This document shows, in pieces, positions 45,846-57,389 of a stretch of DNA of 64,000 bases. This stretch comes from Gigaspora margarita (lineage: Eukaryota; Glomeromycota; Glomeromycetes; Diversisporales; Gigasporaceae): positions 1 to 64,000 of the forward strand of contig WTPW01000444.1 of NCBI GenBank assembly GCA_009809945.1, written 5' to 3'. A model generated the notes under the pieces. That model worked only from the letters and a program-made list of their open reading frames with translations, searched no databases and was not told the DNA's origin. How positions within the stretch are numbered: the stretch's first letter is position 1; each line of letters starts with the position of its first letter. The translations under genes and the position numbers were made by a program.

Positions 45846-47185
45846 GAGAAGTGCAGAAAATCACGTAATTAAGGTTTACATAGGTCCGACCCTCTCCCTC
45901 CTGTGATAATACTATTGACCAATCAAATTTCATCTTTTATAATATTAAAAAAATTTAAAAATATTTTTGATTCCACGTACGATAACAGTTGCTACATAGT
46001 AAAGTCAAAATTTTATTATATGAATTGATTAAAGTTGTTTAAGTAAACTTGTTTAGAAGATCAAAATACACTTACTATAAAATTTTTATTAGTATTGAAG
46101 AACTTTTTATTATTTAACTTTTTGATTTTTATATTCAATAAAAATTTTAAAATTTTTTAAAAAATGCATTCAATGAATGTAAAAATTAAAAGTTAAAAAT
46201 AAAAACTTCTTCAATTTAAATAAAAATTTTAGAATATATGTATTTTTAATATTCTAAACAAGTTTACTTAATCGATAATTATCGATTGACATAGTACATC
46301 AGGAAAATAAATAAGGCGCAGATCTGTACAAATCTGCGACTCTGGAAAATTTTAACAAATTTTGCAATAACTTGTGATCCAGTAGTTCAAACTTAACGAT
46401 TTTGGTACCATTCGATTCGTCTCGATGAGCCGGATTGAATAGTACCAAAATCGTTAAAATCCAATTACTGGTACACAAGAAAATCCTAGTCAAGTAAATT
46501 ATATAAACATCGAATAATCTTGCCAACCAGCAGTCCAAATTTAATAATTTTGGTACTATTAGATTCCTCTCGATGAGACGGTTCGAACAGTACCAAAATT
46601 GTCAAAATTGGATCACTGGTTAACAAGTTATTCATAAAAAACTATTTGTGGCACAGTTCTGCGCAGAAATTTAATAAATTTCTGCGCAAAACTGTGCTGC
46701 AAATCGTACGAATAACTTGTTAACCAGTGATCCAATTTTGACGTTTTTGGTACCGTTCGAACCTTCTCATCAAGAGGAATCGAATGGTATCAAAATCATT
46801 AAATTTGAACTATAAGATCGTTCGATGTTTGTATAATTCACTTAAATGGGATTTTCTTGTGTTCTAGTGATAGGATTTCAACGATTTTGGTACCATTAGA
46901 TCCAGCTCATCAAGACGAATCAAATGGTACCAAAATCGTTAAAGTTGGACTACTAGATCACAAGTTATTGCAAAATTTGTTGAAATTTTTTAGGATCGCA
47001 GATTTGTGCAGATCTGCGCCTTATTTATTTTCCTGATGTAAAATTTAGACTTTACTATGTAGCAACTTTTGGCAAATTTTTATTATAATAAATACTTCAA
47101 TATTATTAGCTATTTTACTATATATATATAGGACGTGATAATTGGGAACCCCCTCTAAAAAATTACATGATTTCCTGCATTTCCC
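45846..47185. mobile_element. PIF/Harbinger-like element split by a 742-bp palindrome
   Basis: Ends GAGAAGTGCAGAAAATCACG and, reversed, GGGAAATGCAGGAAATCATG, between TTA duplications. The interior has GTTGCTACATAGTAAAGTC mirrored by GACTTTACTATGTAGCAAC. The palindrome at 46297-47038 sits at a TA within the second arm. Confidence 0.7.
46297..47038. mobile_element. 742-bp perfect-ended palindrome, TA target site
   Basis: Ends CATCAGGAAAATAAATAAGG and exact complement, flanked by TA (46295-46296, 47039-47040). The centre is GCGCAGAAATTTAATAAATT near 46668. Each arm has two further inverted blocks of GATTTTGGTACCATT / AATAGTACCAAAATCG around CTCGATGAG, so the element is a palindrome of palindromes. 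No gene. Confidence 0.88.
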
Positions 47186-47400
47186 TTAATAACTATATAA
47201 AGTAAAGTAATAATCAATTATAATTGGAAATAAATAAAAGTAGTTGCAGCATGTAATCAGGCTTAAGTATTAATAGCAACTTGGTACTTACCCTGTATAT
47301 GTATTATGATCATTAATCATGATTGTATGTTGATAAACAAATAATTATATAATGCAATTGCAAATTAGTTAGTAATTCACATAATAATTGTAGGTAATAT
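47186..47400. other. Spacer without a gene
   Basis: Nothing recognised. Confidence 0.4.
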
Positions 47401-47742
47401 AGAGTGCCTTATATTAAAAAGGCCCATTTCGTAATTTTTTTGAAAAATGAGTTTTTATTAGATTCATGTAAATTTTGACATGATTGACATTTTTCAATTA
47501 TAAATGAAGGTCGATTTGCATAATAAAAAATGGAGGTAATGTAAAAGAAAAATTACACAAGTCTGCCTAAGGACAAGCACATCACGAGATTACCTGATAG
47601 TTACCTGTAATCTTTAACCAATCAAAATCGTGAAATTTGCTTAATCCCGAATCAGTCCAAAAATCAAAACAAACGATTAAACTCAATTATCTCAAAATAA
47701 GCTATATGTCAAAATGGGCCTTTTTAATATGAGGCACCTCAT
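47401..47742. mobile_element. TIR MITE with AAAAAGGCCCATTT ends
   Basis: GAGTGCCTTATATTAAAAAG and, reversed, GAGGTGCCTCATATTAAAAA. Both are followed by GCCCATTTY. About 340 bp, no coding. The TSD cannot be fixed. Confidence 0.75.
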
Positions 47743-47749
47743 ATTATCT

Positions 47750-49500
47750 CTATAAGTTCTTGATCAAATTTAATAAGAACTTTTTTATTTGAATTTTATG
47801 GATTCGTAGAATTGAAATAAAACATTTTTATCAAATTTGGTCAAGAACTCATGGAGATATCTTTGATAAAAGTTTCTGTAAACAATTTCAATATAGCTTC
47901 TTTGTAATATATTTTTTTGCTTTTTCAAAATAACCCACATAATTTACAAGAAATTTTACTATGCTAACTAAAAAAAAAAAATTTATAGCAAGACTTGTAA
48001 CGCATATCATCAACTAATAGAATCTCAAATTTCATAAAAAATATTAAAAACTCGTGAAGATATTAACATTTTTGTAAATTCAGATGTATATGTTTTCGCA
48101 AGTTTTCTTTTATATTCAAATACTTCCAGAAGCACTTTCTTAAAATGAAATCTCCACAACATAACTAAGTAAGTTGATATAATAAGTATTCAAAGTCTTT
48201 AATTAAAATTTTATCAAAAACAGATTAATATTGATGAAGCTATTATGATTTTTCAATTTGTTTCCAGATTTGGAATTTTTTAAAATTTTCAATTTTGATA
48301 AAAACAGAAAAATCACTATTACAGGCTAGACTTTCACAAGTTCAAATAAAACAAATTACTGCGCACTAATAAAATCAATAGAGTATAGATTAAAATTTTT
48401 TTTCTAAAATTTCAAGTTATTTGGTTAAATATTTATTTCATAATAGCTTTTTTTCGTTTGGTATAGCTTCTTTATAATGTATTTTTTGAAAATAGATGAA
48501 TCTTTTATCAAAGATATCTCTATGAGTTCTTGATCAAATTTGATGAAATTTTTTTTATTTGAATTCTATATATTTGTAGAATTTAAATAAAAATTTTTTT
48601 TATCAAATTTGGTCAAGAACTCGTAGAGATATCTTTGATAAAAGATTTTTTCTATTTCCAAAAACATATATCATGTACTAAAATTGTTTACAAGAGAAAT
48701 TCAAATCTAGTTGCAAACAAAAAATCTAAATATCTTTATTAATATTAATCCATTTTTGATAAAATTTTAACTAAAGACATTTGAATACTATTATATCAAC
48801 TTACTTTGTCATGTTTTGGAGGTTTCATTTTGAGAAAGTGCATTTAAATATAGGAGAAAACTTGCAAAAATGTATGTATTCAAATTTACAAAAACATTGA
48901 TATTTTTATAAGTTTTTAATATTTTTCATGAAATTTGAGATTCTATAAGTTGTTTATATGCTCTAAAAGTTTATTTAGTGCGCAATAACTTGTTTCATTT
49001 GAACTTGTAAAAATCTAGCCTATGATGTTGATTTTTCTGTTTTCATCAAAATTAAAAATTTTAAATTGAAAAATCATTATAACTTCGTTAATATTAATCC
49101 ATTTTTAATGAAATTTTAATTAAAGACTCTCAAATACTTATTATATCAACTTACTTAGTCACATTTTGGAGGTTTTATTTTGAGCAAGTGCTTCTAGAAG
49201 CATTTGAATATAGAGAAAAACTTGCAAAAATGTATGCGTCTGAATTTACAAAAACATTAATATCTTTATGAGTTTTCAATATTTTTTCATAAAATTTGAG
49301 ATTCTATTATTTGATAATATGTGCTTCAAGTCTTATTATAAAAGTTTTTTAGTTAGCATAGTAAAATTTCTTGTAAATCATGTGGGTTATTTTGAAAAAG
49401 CAAAAAAACATATTATAAAGAAGCTACGTTAAAATTGTTTACAGGAACTTTATCAAAGATATCTTTATGAGTTCTAGACCAAATTTGATAAAATTTTTTT
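47750..49500. repeat. 1.75-kb foldback element
   Basis: Left-arm marks GAGATATCTTTGATAAAAGT, ACCCACATAATTTACAAGAA, GCAAGTTTTC and CTCCACAACATAACTAAGTA recur as complements in reverse order to 49480. A nested smaller palindrome (about 48505-48645) of AGTTCTTGATCAAATTTGAT lies at the centre. No open frame. Confidence 0.82.
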
Positions 49501-49539
49501 TAATTTAATTTTATGAATTCAAATAAAAAAAATTTATAC

Positions 49540-50690
49540 TATATTTATTTACCCGATGCTAGATGTTATAATTTAGTTTTAAGCAAATTACTATAAAATT
49601 TATATGTAATAATCCAACTTTTAGCAAATTTACTTAATTTTAGGAGTAGCAAAACCGTCTAAATTTATGCAGATCAATTATAACCTATATGGAGATGTCC
49701 GGGGTCCTATTTCAGGATGCTTTTTTTCGTGCCATTTTCTTCACCTTTGGTATCATCTAATTCAGTATACCTTCGTTGTAGTGCTTTCTTTATCATTGTT
49801 ATTGATTAGTCTGCTAGTGATATATTTTATATTGTCAATATTATGCTATTTCTTTCTTTATATACATGTTAGGTGTTTGTATTCAATTTTTTTTATTGTT
49901 ACTTTTTTGTTTATAAACTTTTGTTTACTTTTTGCTATTTGATATGTTTTTTATCATATAGTGATTTCATAGTTAGTGATTATTTAGTCGTGTCTTGTCA
50001 AAATTAGTATTTAGATTTTAGTACTTAGTATTTGTTAATAGTAGGTATAGTATTAGTTTAGGAAGAATTTATTTGATTAATAATACCTGTTACATGATAA
50101 TATTTTAGAAATATTTGTTATACAAGTACAGTAGTAATGTTTAGTATACTTAATAGTTAAAATAAGAGTAAGTGCTAATGGGTATTATATGATAACATTT
50201 TAGAAACTTTCATTATATAAGGGTATTGATAATACTTAGTATACTTAATAGTTAGAGTTAGAGTGAATGCGAATGTAGTTTTTTGTAAAATAGGTGCTTT
50301 ATAGATTATTTTTTTTTAACTGCAATCCTGCCTTTATTATAAGAAATTAGTAGTCATGCTATATTGCTTTTATTCCTTGGTTACCAATAAGAACATTTCT
50401 TTTTTCTAATAAAGACACACTTGTGCTATATAAAGTCTGCTAAATGCGATCTGTCTGATAGTATTTTTACTCATATGTGGGCCCACAACTCACTATAAGA
50501 TACCACAAATCACTATTGGTTTGCTACTAAACCTTATTAAGATTGCTTCTTTTCTTTAAATTCTTCTCATCTTGCTTTCTCAGTAAAATGATTCCAATCA
50601 TTCACCAACAAGAAAAACCAATTTGATAAGAAAATAAAAGGAAGGAAAAAAAGGTGAAAAGCTACTTAACCTATACGAAAGCCCAAATAC
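49540..50690. other. T-rich stretch without a gene
   Basis: It includes a partial relative of the AGGACCC MITE end (CCTATATGGAGATGTCCGGG near 49684) and duplicated ACTTAATAGTTA / GATAATATTTTAGAAA segments (50090-50260). A 91-codon frame from 49667 is hydrophobic, T-driven and probably not a gene. Confidence 0.4.
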
Positions 50691-50692
50691 TA

Positions 50693-50913
50693 GGGTTCCT
50701 CAAATTCAAATCAAATCAAATATTGGATTAATTTGAATTTGATTTGAATTTGAATTTTTAATAGTAATTTTCAAATCAAATCAAATATTTGTCAAATCAA
50801 ATTAAATTTGGCCAGATTTGAATTTGATCAAATCAAATATAGTCAAATTTGAATTTGAATTTGATCAAATATTTGATTCAAATATTTGAAGATCAAATCA
50901 AATTGCGGAACCC
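50693..50913. mobile_element. CAAAT-rich MITE with internal deletion
   Basis: 221 bp at TA; same ends as 18343-18624 but lacking about 60 bases of the left interior. Confidence 0.82.
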
Positions 50914-51267
50914 TACCAAATACAATAAAAAAAAAAAACAAAATGAAAAAAACAAAAAAAAACCAATCTTAATAATTATAGAACTAATTATCTATACTAT
51001 AAAAATTATATAATACATATCGGTAGATCAGTGTAACATATCAGCTCGACCAATCATGATCGAGGATTATCAAAAAATTTTACACGAATATTTATTACAA
51101 AGCGAATTTACACAAAAATGGCCTTTTTAACCAGCTTTGTATTTATAATTAAGTACGTAGAAAATTATGAAATTCATATATTTAATTATAAGCCAAAAGT
51201 AGATTTAAAAGACCATTTTTTGAAAATTGGCTTCCGAATTTACTCTTGATAGTTACCAACCCATTTC

Positions 51268-51507
51268 TCAATGCCCAACCCATCCTAAAACACCCAAGTA
51301 TTTCAACAAACGATATAAGTACTTCTTCCTATAGCTTAGCATAGCTCTTTTATTAAGTTTTATTGGTTTTTTAACTTGTCTAGACGTCAAAGAGGCTCTT
51401 TTGTTAGTTGTAACAAGTACTTCATTTGTTAGTTTTTCAATGTTACTTAGAAGCAAATTTTTGTGTAACAGTTTATCAAAAAAATAGACCCAGTTACGCC
51501 AATCCAC
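51268..51507 (-). CDS. Hypothetical 79-residue frame, possible fragment
   Basis: Starts MDWRNWVYFFDKLLHKNLLL and is rich in Lys, Leu, Arg and Asn with an ordinary amino-acid balance, unlike the T- or A-driven frames nearby. It includes TNKRASLTSRQVKKPIKLNK. No family is recognised and no flanking exon was found. It could be the remnant of a transposon protein. Confidence 0.3.
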   Translation of the reverse strand: MDWRNWVYFFDKLLHKNLLLSNIEKLTNEVLVTTNKRASLTSRQVKKPIKLNKRAMLSYRKKYLYRLLKYLGVLGWVGH

Positions 51508-51640
51508 TGATATGACTATATGTACTACTACTGAGCTATTATATTTAGAATTAATTGTTTTGTAACTGTAGGTTACAGATAAATTTTATAACCGTAAATA
51601 ATATTATCAGATAACACATGATTGACATCATGCAAAAATC

Positions 51641-51964
51641 GGGTGCTGGTCAAAATCCCGACAAACAGAATCCCGACAGGTCATAATCCCGACAAAAAAA
51701 TCCCGACAGTAAAAATCCCGACAAATCCCGACAACAAAAAATTATAAAGTTTATTTAAGTTTGGGTAGAGTTAGGCAAGTGCATAGGTTAGGGTTAGGGT
51801 GTGCGCCTAGGTTAGGGTTTGGGTTTAGGCGATTATATAGTAAAATTGCTCAACGGACCCTTTTTTTAATTGTCGGGATTTGTCAGGATTTTTGATTGTC
51901 GGGATTTTTTTGTCAGGATTATGACCTGTCGGGATTCTGTTTGTCGGGATTCTGACCCAAACCC
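51641..51964. mobile_element. MULE-like MITE with ATCCCGACA repeats
   Basis: 324 bp flanked by a perfect 9-bp duplication GCAAAAATC (51632-51640, 51965-51973). Inverted ends start GGGTGCTGGTCAAAATCCCG and, reversed, GGGTTTGGGTCAGAATCCCG, and extend for 60 or more bases with AATCCCGACA reiterated on both sides. The centre has GGTTAGGGTTAGGG-type telomere-like repeats. Confidence 0.88.
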
Positions 51965-52039
51965 GCAAAAATCATGTAATCAATGATCATAGCGAGGTAT
52001 AATTAAGATTAGGGTTAGTGTGAGGCTTGAGGGTTAGAG

Positions 52040-52215
52040 AAGGCTATAGTTTTATTAAAATTTAGCAAAAAATTTTTTTTGTCAGAACCCGAAAGTAGTT
52101 TCCTAAACGAAATTTTGAGTTAGAAGCAATTTTTAGCAAAATGAACATTTGTTTTGATTCTTCCCAAATGTGTAATGTTATACCTGATCTTCAAATTTGA
52201 TTGGCCTGATTAAAT
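52040..52215. repeat. Partial family G relative
   Basis: Reverse-oriented segments (TTTCCTAAACGAAATTTTGA; TGTTATACCTGATCTTCAAA) resemble the family G interior. Ends are missing. Confidence 0.4.
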
Positions 52216-52228
52216 GCGGTTACTGTAA

Positions 52229-52394
52229 GGGGCATGCCATTTATTACGTAATTTTTATCATGGATACATAGTCAAAGGTAGTGATCATGTCTATATATTA
52301 TATTAAGCAAACTGAATTAGATAAAATGATTACACCATACATAGATGAGAGTAGCTACTAAGTAAAAAATATTACATAATAAATGGCATGCCCC
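52229..52394. mobile_element. PIF/Harbinger-like MITE, TAA target site
   Basis: 166 bp with ends GGGGCATGCCATTTATTACG and, reversed, GGGGCATGCCATTTATTATG, between TAA duplications (52226-52228, 52395-52397). Sister of 18716-18880. Confidence 0.88.
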
Positions 52395-52786
52395 TAACCA
52401 TGGTTACAAATTAATTAACTCTTATATTTAATAAGACAAAAAATATAAAGGAAATACAAAAAAACAAAAAACACTAATTTAAATTCGCATGAAATTTTTA
52501 TGTCCATCCAAGACATCTCTGATACATTATTCACTGTTGATACTGCAGCTGAATGCTTTACTCATGATACTAATTCAAATTAGGTAAGCATAGCCCCAAT
52601 TTGGAAGGAGTAAATATTGCTGATCTTTTTGGAGGGAGTAAACTGAATGGTCTACTTTTTTGAAATTTAAAAAGTTCAAAGGAGGCTAGAAATTCACTTG
52701 TAGTTTGTAAAAGAGAGTAGTTTCTTTTTTGTTTTTCAAAAAATAAATACAAACTTCTGCTTCCACTTGGTTGTCAAACATACACC

Positions 52787-53074
52787 AGGACCCCGGACAT
52801 CTAGTATAGAGATTATACTTGAAATTTTTTAGCAAAAACATCGAAGCAAAAAACAGTTTTTGCCAATTATCTTGGCATTCAGTAGTCCAATTTGAATGAA
52901 TTTTTTTTTTAAAATGAAGCTCTTAGTAAGGTGCATCTAACAAAAAAAAAGTTTATTCAATTCTGATCACTGGATTAGAAGTTATTAAAGTAAATAGATT
53001 TTGTTATTTTTAGCAAATTAGATCAAAATTGGCCAAGATCCAGTTATGACCTATATGAGAGATGTTCAGGTCCT
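52787..53074. mobile_element. AGGACCC hAT-like MITE
   Basis: 288 bp, opposite orientation to the copies at 3-4 kb. Flanked by CATACACC / TATACACC (52779-52786, 53075-53082), an 8-bp duplication with one C-to-T change. Confidence 0.88.
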
Positions 53075-53082
53075 TATACACC

Positions 53083-53550
53083 CTATTTTTCTAGTAAGTG
53101 ATAAACTCTAAGCTTGTCAGCAAGTAGTCTATAAGCTCTATTTCTAAACAACAAGTGCCACTCTTCTGCAGTAAGTGATAAACTCTAAAACTATTAGCAT
53201 ATAATCAATAAACTCTATCTCTAAATAATAGGTGCCGTCTTATTAGAGTATCTCATAGTTTGTTTTTCATTTGTATTAATTTTTTAAAAAAAAAGTTTTA
53301 GTATTTTTGGTTACAAGTGATCGTTAAAAAGAGTTCTCTCGCTTTATAGATTATTATTATTTTTATTTTTATTAATAAAAACTGAAAAAGTAAAATAAAT
53401 TAAAATTTTATTGACTGATTATAATCATATAATACCAGTAATAATTACTACTAATTATAGCTATAAATACTTTTTTTTTAATTGCCAATTCAGATAAGAT
53501 TGGCAATATTTTTATATTTAGAATTGGGGCAAAACAAATATATAAACAAG
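53083..53550. other. Spacer without a gene
   Basis: Two near-copies of AAGTGATAAACTCTAA and AATAAACTCTATCTCTAAA (53095-53230) form a short tandem duplication of about 70 bases. Confidence 0.5.
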
Positions 53551-53553
53551 GTA

Positions 53554-53894
53554 CAATTAGACCTCTATAAATGCAACCTCTATAAATGCAATACCTTTCT
53601 AAATGTATGTTTTTGTCTTGTCTGTAAGAAATTATTAGTGCTAAATAACATTCTATATTCTGTAAATGCATGTTTTTTCAAATAATTTTCTATATCATGC
53701 TATCTCCCTAAATGCATGTGACCAATCAAATTTTAGTATTTAAGATAGGTTATATAGTTTTTAGTAGAAGTTATACAAACTTGATAATCAAATCTTTAAA
53801 GCTGCAATTTAATTGGCTCTCCCTAAATGTAATGCTTTTCTAAATACATGTTGTAGTCTTTTCTGTATATGTTGCATTTATGGAGGTTTGACTG
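53554..53894. mobile_element. pogo-like MITE (CTCTATAAATGCAA family)
   Basis: 341 bp at TA. Ends CAATTAGACCTCTATAAATG and, reversed, CAGTCAAACCTCCATAAATG. Close relative of 62293-62619. Confidence 0.85.
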
Positions 53895-54028
53895 TAGTAC
53901 AAAATCTGAATTAGGCCTATATAAATAATTTTTATATGATTTAAAGAATTTCAAAGACATTTTTATTCATATCTTCTTATTTACAAGTCTGATTTTAATA
54001 AAATTTTGGCAGTAGACATACAAGAAGC

Positions 54029-54328
54029 CAGGGATAACAAATGACAATATCATTTAAAATTTTCGTGACAAATGACAAATTAGTGACAAATATTATAGAT
54101 CATTTGTTATTTTTGTCATTTAAAATAATATATTAAAACTTTGGGTATTTTAGGATTTAACCAATTCTAAACTACCCAAAGTAACACAAAACCTTAATAA
54201 TCACAAGATATTGCATTTTTAAATATAATCTATTTTTGTCATTTGTCATTTATTTTTTAAATAACAAAATAACAAATGACAATATCACAATATTATTTAT
54301 GTCATTTAAAAATCATTTGCCAACCTTG
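54029..54328. mobile_element. hAT-like MITE with CAGGGATAACAAATG end
   Basis: 300 bp with a perfect 8-bp duplication CAAGAAGC (54021-54028, 54329-54336). Ends CAGGGATAACAAATGA and, reversed, CAAGGTTGGCAAATGA. Many ACAAATGAC / GTCATTTG words lie within. Confidence 0.88.
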
Positions 54329-54639
54329 CAAGAAGCTGCTCTACAACTTTACTTAGAGCCAAAAATAATATTTACTTAGTACAAAAAACTTTTTATAAAG
54401 ATCATCATTTGATTTACTAATATATTGTTTATATATTTGTTTATTCTCAATTTCAAATATAGTAATAATATAGCTATATTGCTGATCTTATCCAAATTGG
54501 TAATTAATTCATTTTAATTTATGAATGCATCTAACTATAATCTAAAGTGAAAAAACCATGATCATCTAATTTACTAATAAACATTACATAAATAACTATT
54601 ATAGTATAAATTTAGCAATTAGACCAATATGTTAATTTA

Positions 54640-55330
54640 TAGTATATAATACAAAATTTTATTACTTTATTTTGAACTAGCATAGTTGCTATATGCTGCT
54701 CACTTTGCTCTCAACTAGGCAGCTATTTTGCGAAGCGTATATCTAAAAAATCTTAGCTTTTAGTAACACAATAAGAATAAGATCACTTCATGTACTTTAA
54801 CTATTTCAAATTCTTGCAATACTTTTGTATAAATACTTAATAAATAAAAAATTACCAAATTATATTTGGGACCTTAGATCATTGATATAATAACTAGTAA
54901 TATTTAGAATAATTACTTTATTATAAACTTGCATAGTTGCTATACACTGCTTACTTTGCTCACAGCTAGGCAGCTATCTCATGGAACATATGGGCTGCCG
55001 TCAATAGAAATCAGGCAGATCTACATTTGAAAAAAAATTAATACCTTAACTTTCACAGCTTATATCTCGATGAATTTTAAAGCTATCTTGATGATTTAAT
55101 ATTCAAAAGAAAGCTTACGATTTAAGCTTTCTTTTGAATATTAAATCATCAAGATAACTTTAAAATTCATCGATATATGAGTTGTGAAAGTTAAGGTATT
55201 AATTTTTTTTCAAATGTAGATCTGCCTGATTTCTATTGACGGCAGCCCATATATCTAAAAATCCTGGCTTTTAGTAATACAACAAGAATAAGATTATTTT
55301 ATGTACTTTATCTATTTCAAAATCAAAATT
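54640..55330. repeat. Tandem duplication, second unit carrying a MITE
   Basis: AGCATAGTTGCTATATGCTG / CTAGGCAGCTAT / CTTTTAGTAACACAATAAGA near 54677-54780 recurs at about 54923-55300. The second unit is interrupted by 54991-55249. The first unit shows the empty site TATATCTAAAAAATC. Confidence 0.8.
54991..55249. mobile_element. Near-perfect palindromic MITE, TA target site
   Basis: 259 bp with ends TGGGCTGCCGTCAATAGAAA and its exact complement, between TA dinucleotides. Arms match almost completely to a centre near 55118 (AGCTTACGATTTAAGCTTT). Young by its arm identity; relative at 33123-33310. Confidence 0.88.
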
Positions 55331-55794
55331 CTACTATTAGAACTCTAAGCTATAAAAGTATGTAAATAAGAAAATTACCAAAAACTTATTTGTTGATACT
55401 TAGCTAACATCAAATAGTACATTAATACAATCTAGCACTATTATCTGACAAAATAAGTTATTACTATTGATATAAAGAAAACCCTGTAGCTTTGGCAAAA
55501 CTATTAAGACATGCCTTGGCTAAAGTATGAATTTCTTACTAAGATTTGAAGGTCCTGTTCATCATTTTGATCTATATTTGTTGTTTCACCTATCTCTGAA
55601 GTTAATAACTCTACTTCTATATCATTTGTAGTTTTTAAATTTATAAAAAAGCTATTTAAAGATTCTAATAGAAATATAAAAGTTTAGAAATAATAATATT
55701 TGAAACAAGAAATATAAAAAATAATGCTACTAACTCACCTTCCATAATTACAATTCTTTTGATAAATATGTCACTAAATATTTAATAAGTAAAT

Positions 55795-56115
55795 ATCATA
55801 TTTTACTAAAAATAAGCTACCTTTTTGGCCAAAAAGTTATACAAAAAAACATAAAGGTAGCTTATTTTCATATTGGTTTATTTTTTAAAAAATTGAAAAA
55901 CGTACTAATAAAAAGTTGTCCAAATGCTATGAAATTTTTATTGTAGATGTATTCCTTGTTCTGAACAACTTTATTTAATCACACTTTTGAGATTTACTTA
56001 GTAAAATAAAAACTTTTATATGTAGTGACTGTTAACGATTTCTTTAAAAATTTTTAAAAATTCTTCTAAAAATCTGGGGGGTAGCTTCTTTTGGAGATAG
56101 CTTATTTTTGGCACT
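55795..56115. mobile_element. AATAAGCTACC TIR element
   Basis: Ends ACTAAAAATAAGCTACCTTT and GGGGGTAGCTTC...TAGCTTATTTTTGGC. An inner mini-hairpin at 55810-55870 repeats the terminal motif. Related termini lie near 44932, 59908, 60350-60410, 61505 and 61556. Confidence 0.55.
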
Positions 56116-56270
56116 ATATGGTACAACAATAAATCGATTCAATAATTAAGATAATATAACATATTAAGAAAAATTCAAAATGCAGTATAAGAAGCTAAAA
56201 GGCAGCAAGAATGCACGATGCATCTATAAACTACAAGAAAAGATATTAATATAATGACAAAAAACACAGC

Positions 56271-56450
56271 AGGATCCCGAAATATACATAGATAGGTCAG
56301 GTATGAGTTTGCTTATTTTTGAGGTTTTTTATGCAAATCTTTTTTATTTATAGTAATTTTTTTGCTTATTTTTAAAGTTTTTCTGCATATTTTTCCTTTT
56401 TTAGCAACCCTATAATTAACCTGACCTATCTATATATATTTCAGAGTCCT
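56271..56450. mobile_element. hAT-like mini MITE, 8-bp duplication
   Basis: 180 bp with ends AGGATCCCGAAATATACATA and, reversed, AGGACTCTGAAATATATATA, flanked by a perfect AACACAGC (56263-56270, 56451-56458). The interior is T-rich TTTGCTTATTTTTGAGG repeats. Confidence 0.87.
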
Positions 56451-56630
56451 AACACAGCTAATATAAAATAAGCAAGCAGTTTTGTGTTCAAAGCTAAATA
56501 AATAGCAAAACTTTTAGTAATGCAAGCAGAAGTAAATAGGCTAGGGTAACAAGAAACTAAAAAAACTATAAGAATGCATGATGTATTTCTAAACTACAAA
56601 AAAATATTAATACGGTAAGAAAAATATATA

Positions 56631-57379
56631 CAGTCAGACCCCCTAAGTGCATGCTCCAGGGACTCGATATGAGTGTGTACTTAGAGGAGGTGTGCATTTA
56701 TAGAATTAATTTAGATAGCCAATCAAAAGTGAAGTCAAACATGTGATTAATACTTTAATACCTTTTACTCAAAAATGTGCTATCCCATGATCAATAAGAG
56801 TTACTACATAGTAAAGTCCAAAGTTTATTATGTAAATTGATTATAATCGCTAAGTAACCTTATTCAGAAGATCAAAATACACATATTCTGAAATCTTCAT
56901 CAATATTGGAGAACCTTTTATTATTTAGTTTTTAATTTTACACTCAATGAAAAATTGATTTTTTTTAAAAAATTAAATTCGTTGAACTTAAAAATTAAAA
57001 GTCAAATAATAAAAAGTATTCTGATTTTGATAAAAATTTTAGATTATATATATTTTAGCTTGTGAACATGTTTACTTAAGTGATAATATTCGATTTGTAT
57101 AGTAAAATTTAGACTTTACTATGTAACAACTATTTGCAATTAACCAATAATCAGTTATATTCGAACATAAGCTATAAAAATCTGTTATTATTATTGGCTA
57201 GCTTTGAAATTAGTCATGTGCATGCATTTAAAGGGGTGCATACATATGCTTTAAGCTTTGGAAAACTTAGTATATACAGAATATAGAAGGTGCTTAAGTC
57301 CCAAGCTTGGGACCAGGCTGTAGTATGCATATAGAGAGTGTGTGCACTTAGGAGGTGTGCACTTAGGGGGGTTTGACTG
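56631..57379. mobile_element. pogo-like element, 749 bp, nested palindrome
   Basis: TA-flanked; ends CAGTCAGACCCCCTAAGTGC and, reversed, CAGTCAAACCCCCCTAAGTG. The interior (56800-57130) is an AGTAAAGTC palindrome (GTTACTACATAGTAAAGTCC ... GACTTTACTATGTAACAAC-type). No transposase frame. Confidence 0.82.
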
Positions 57380-57389
57380 TAGTTACTAG

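Noticed and set aside
46299-46538. 79-codon frame in the palindrome
   Set aside because: It sits in one arm of the 742-bp palindrome and has no homologous character.
49667-49942. 91-codon hydrophobic frame resembling a membrane protein
   Set aside because: Leu/Phe/Ile content follows T-rich DNA, and part of the sequence recurs at 43.4-43.7 kb as a non-coding repeat.
51760-51840. Telomere or subtelomere boundary
   Set aside because: Only a few degenerate TTAGGG units, located symmetrically inside a TIR element.
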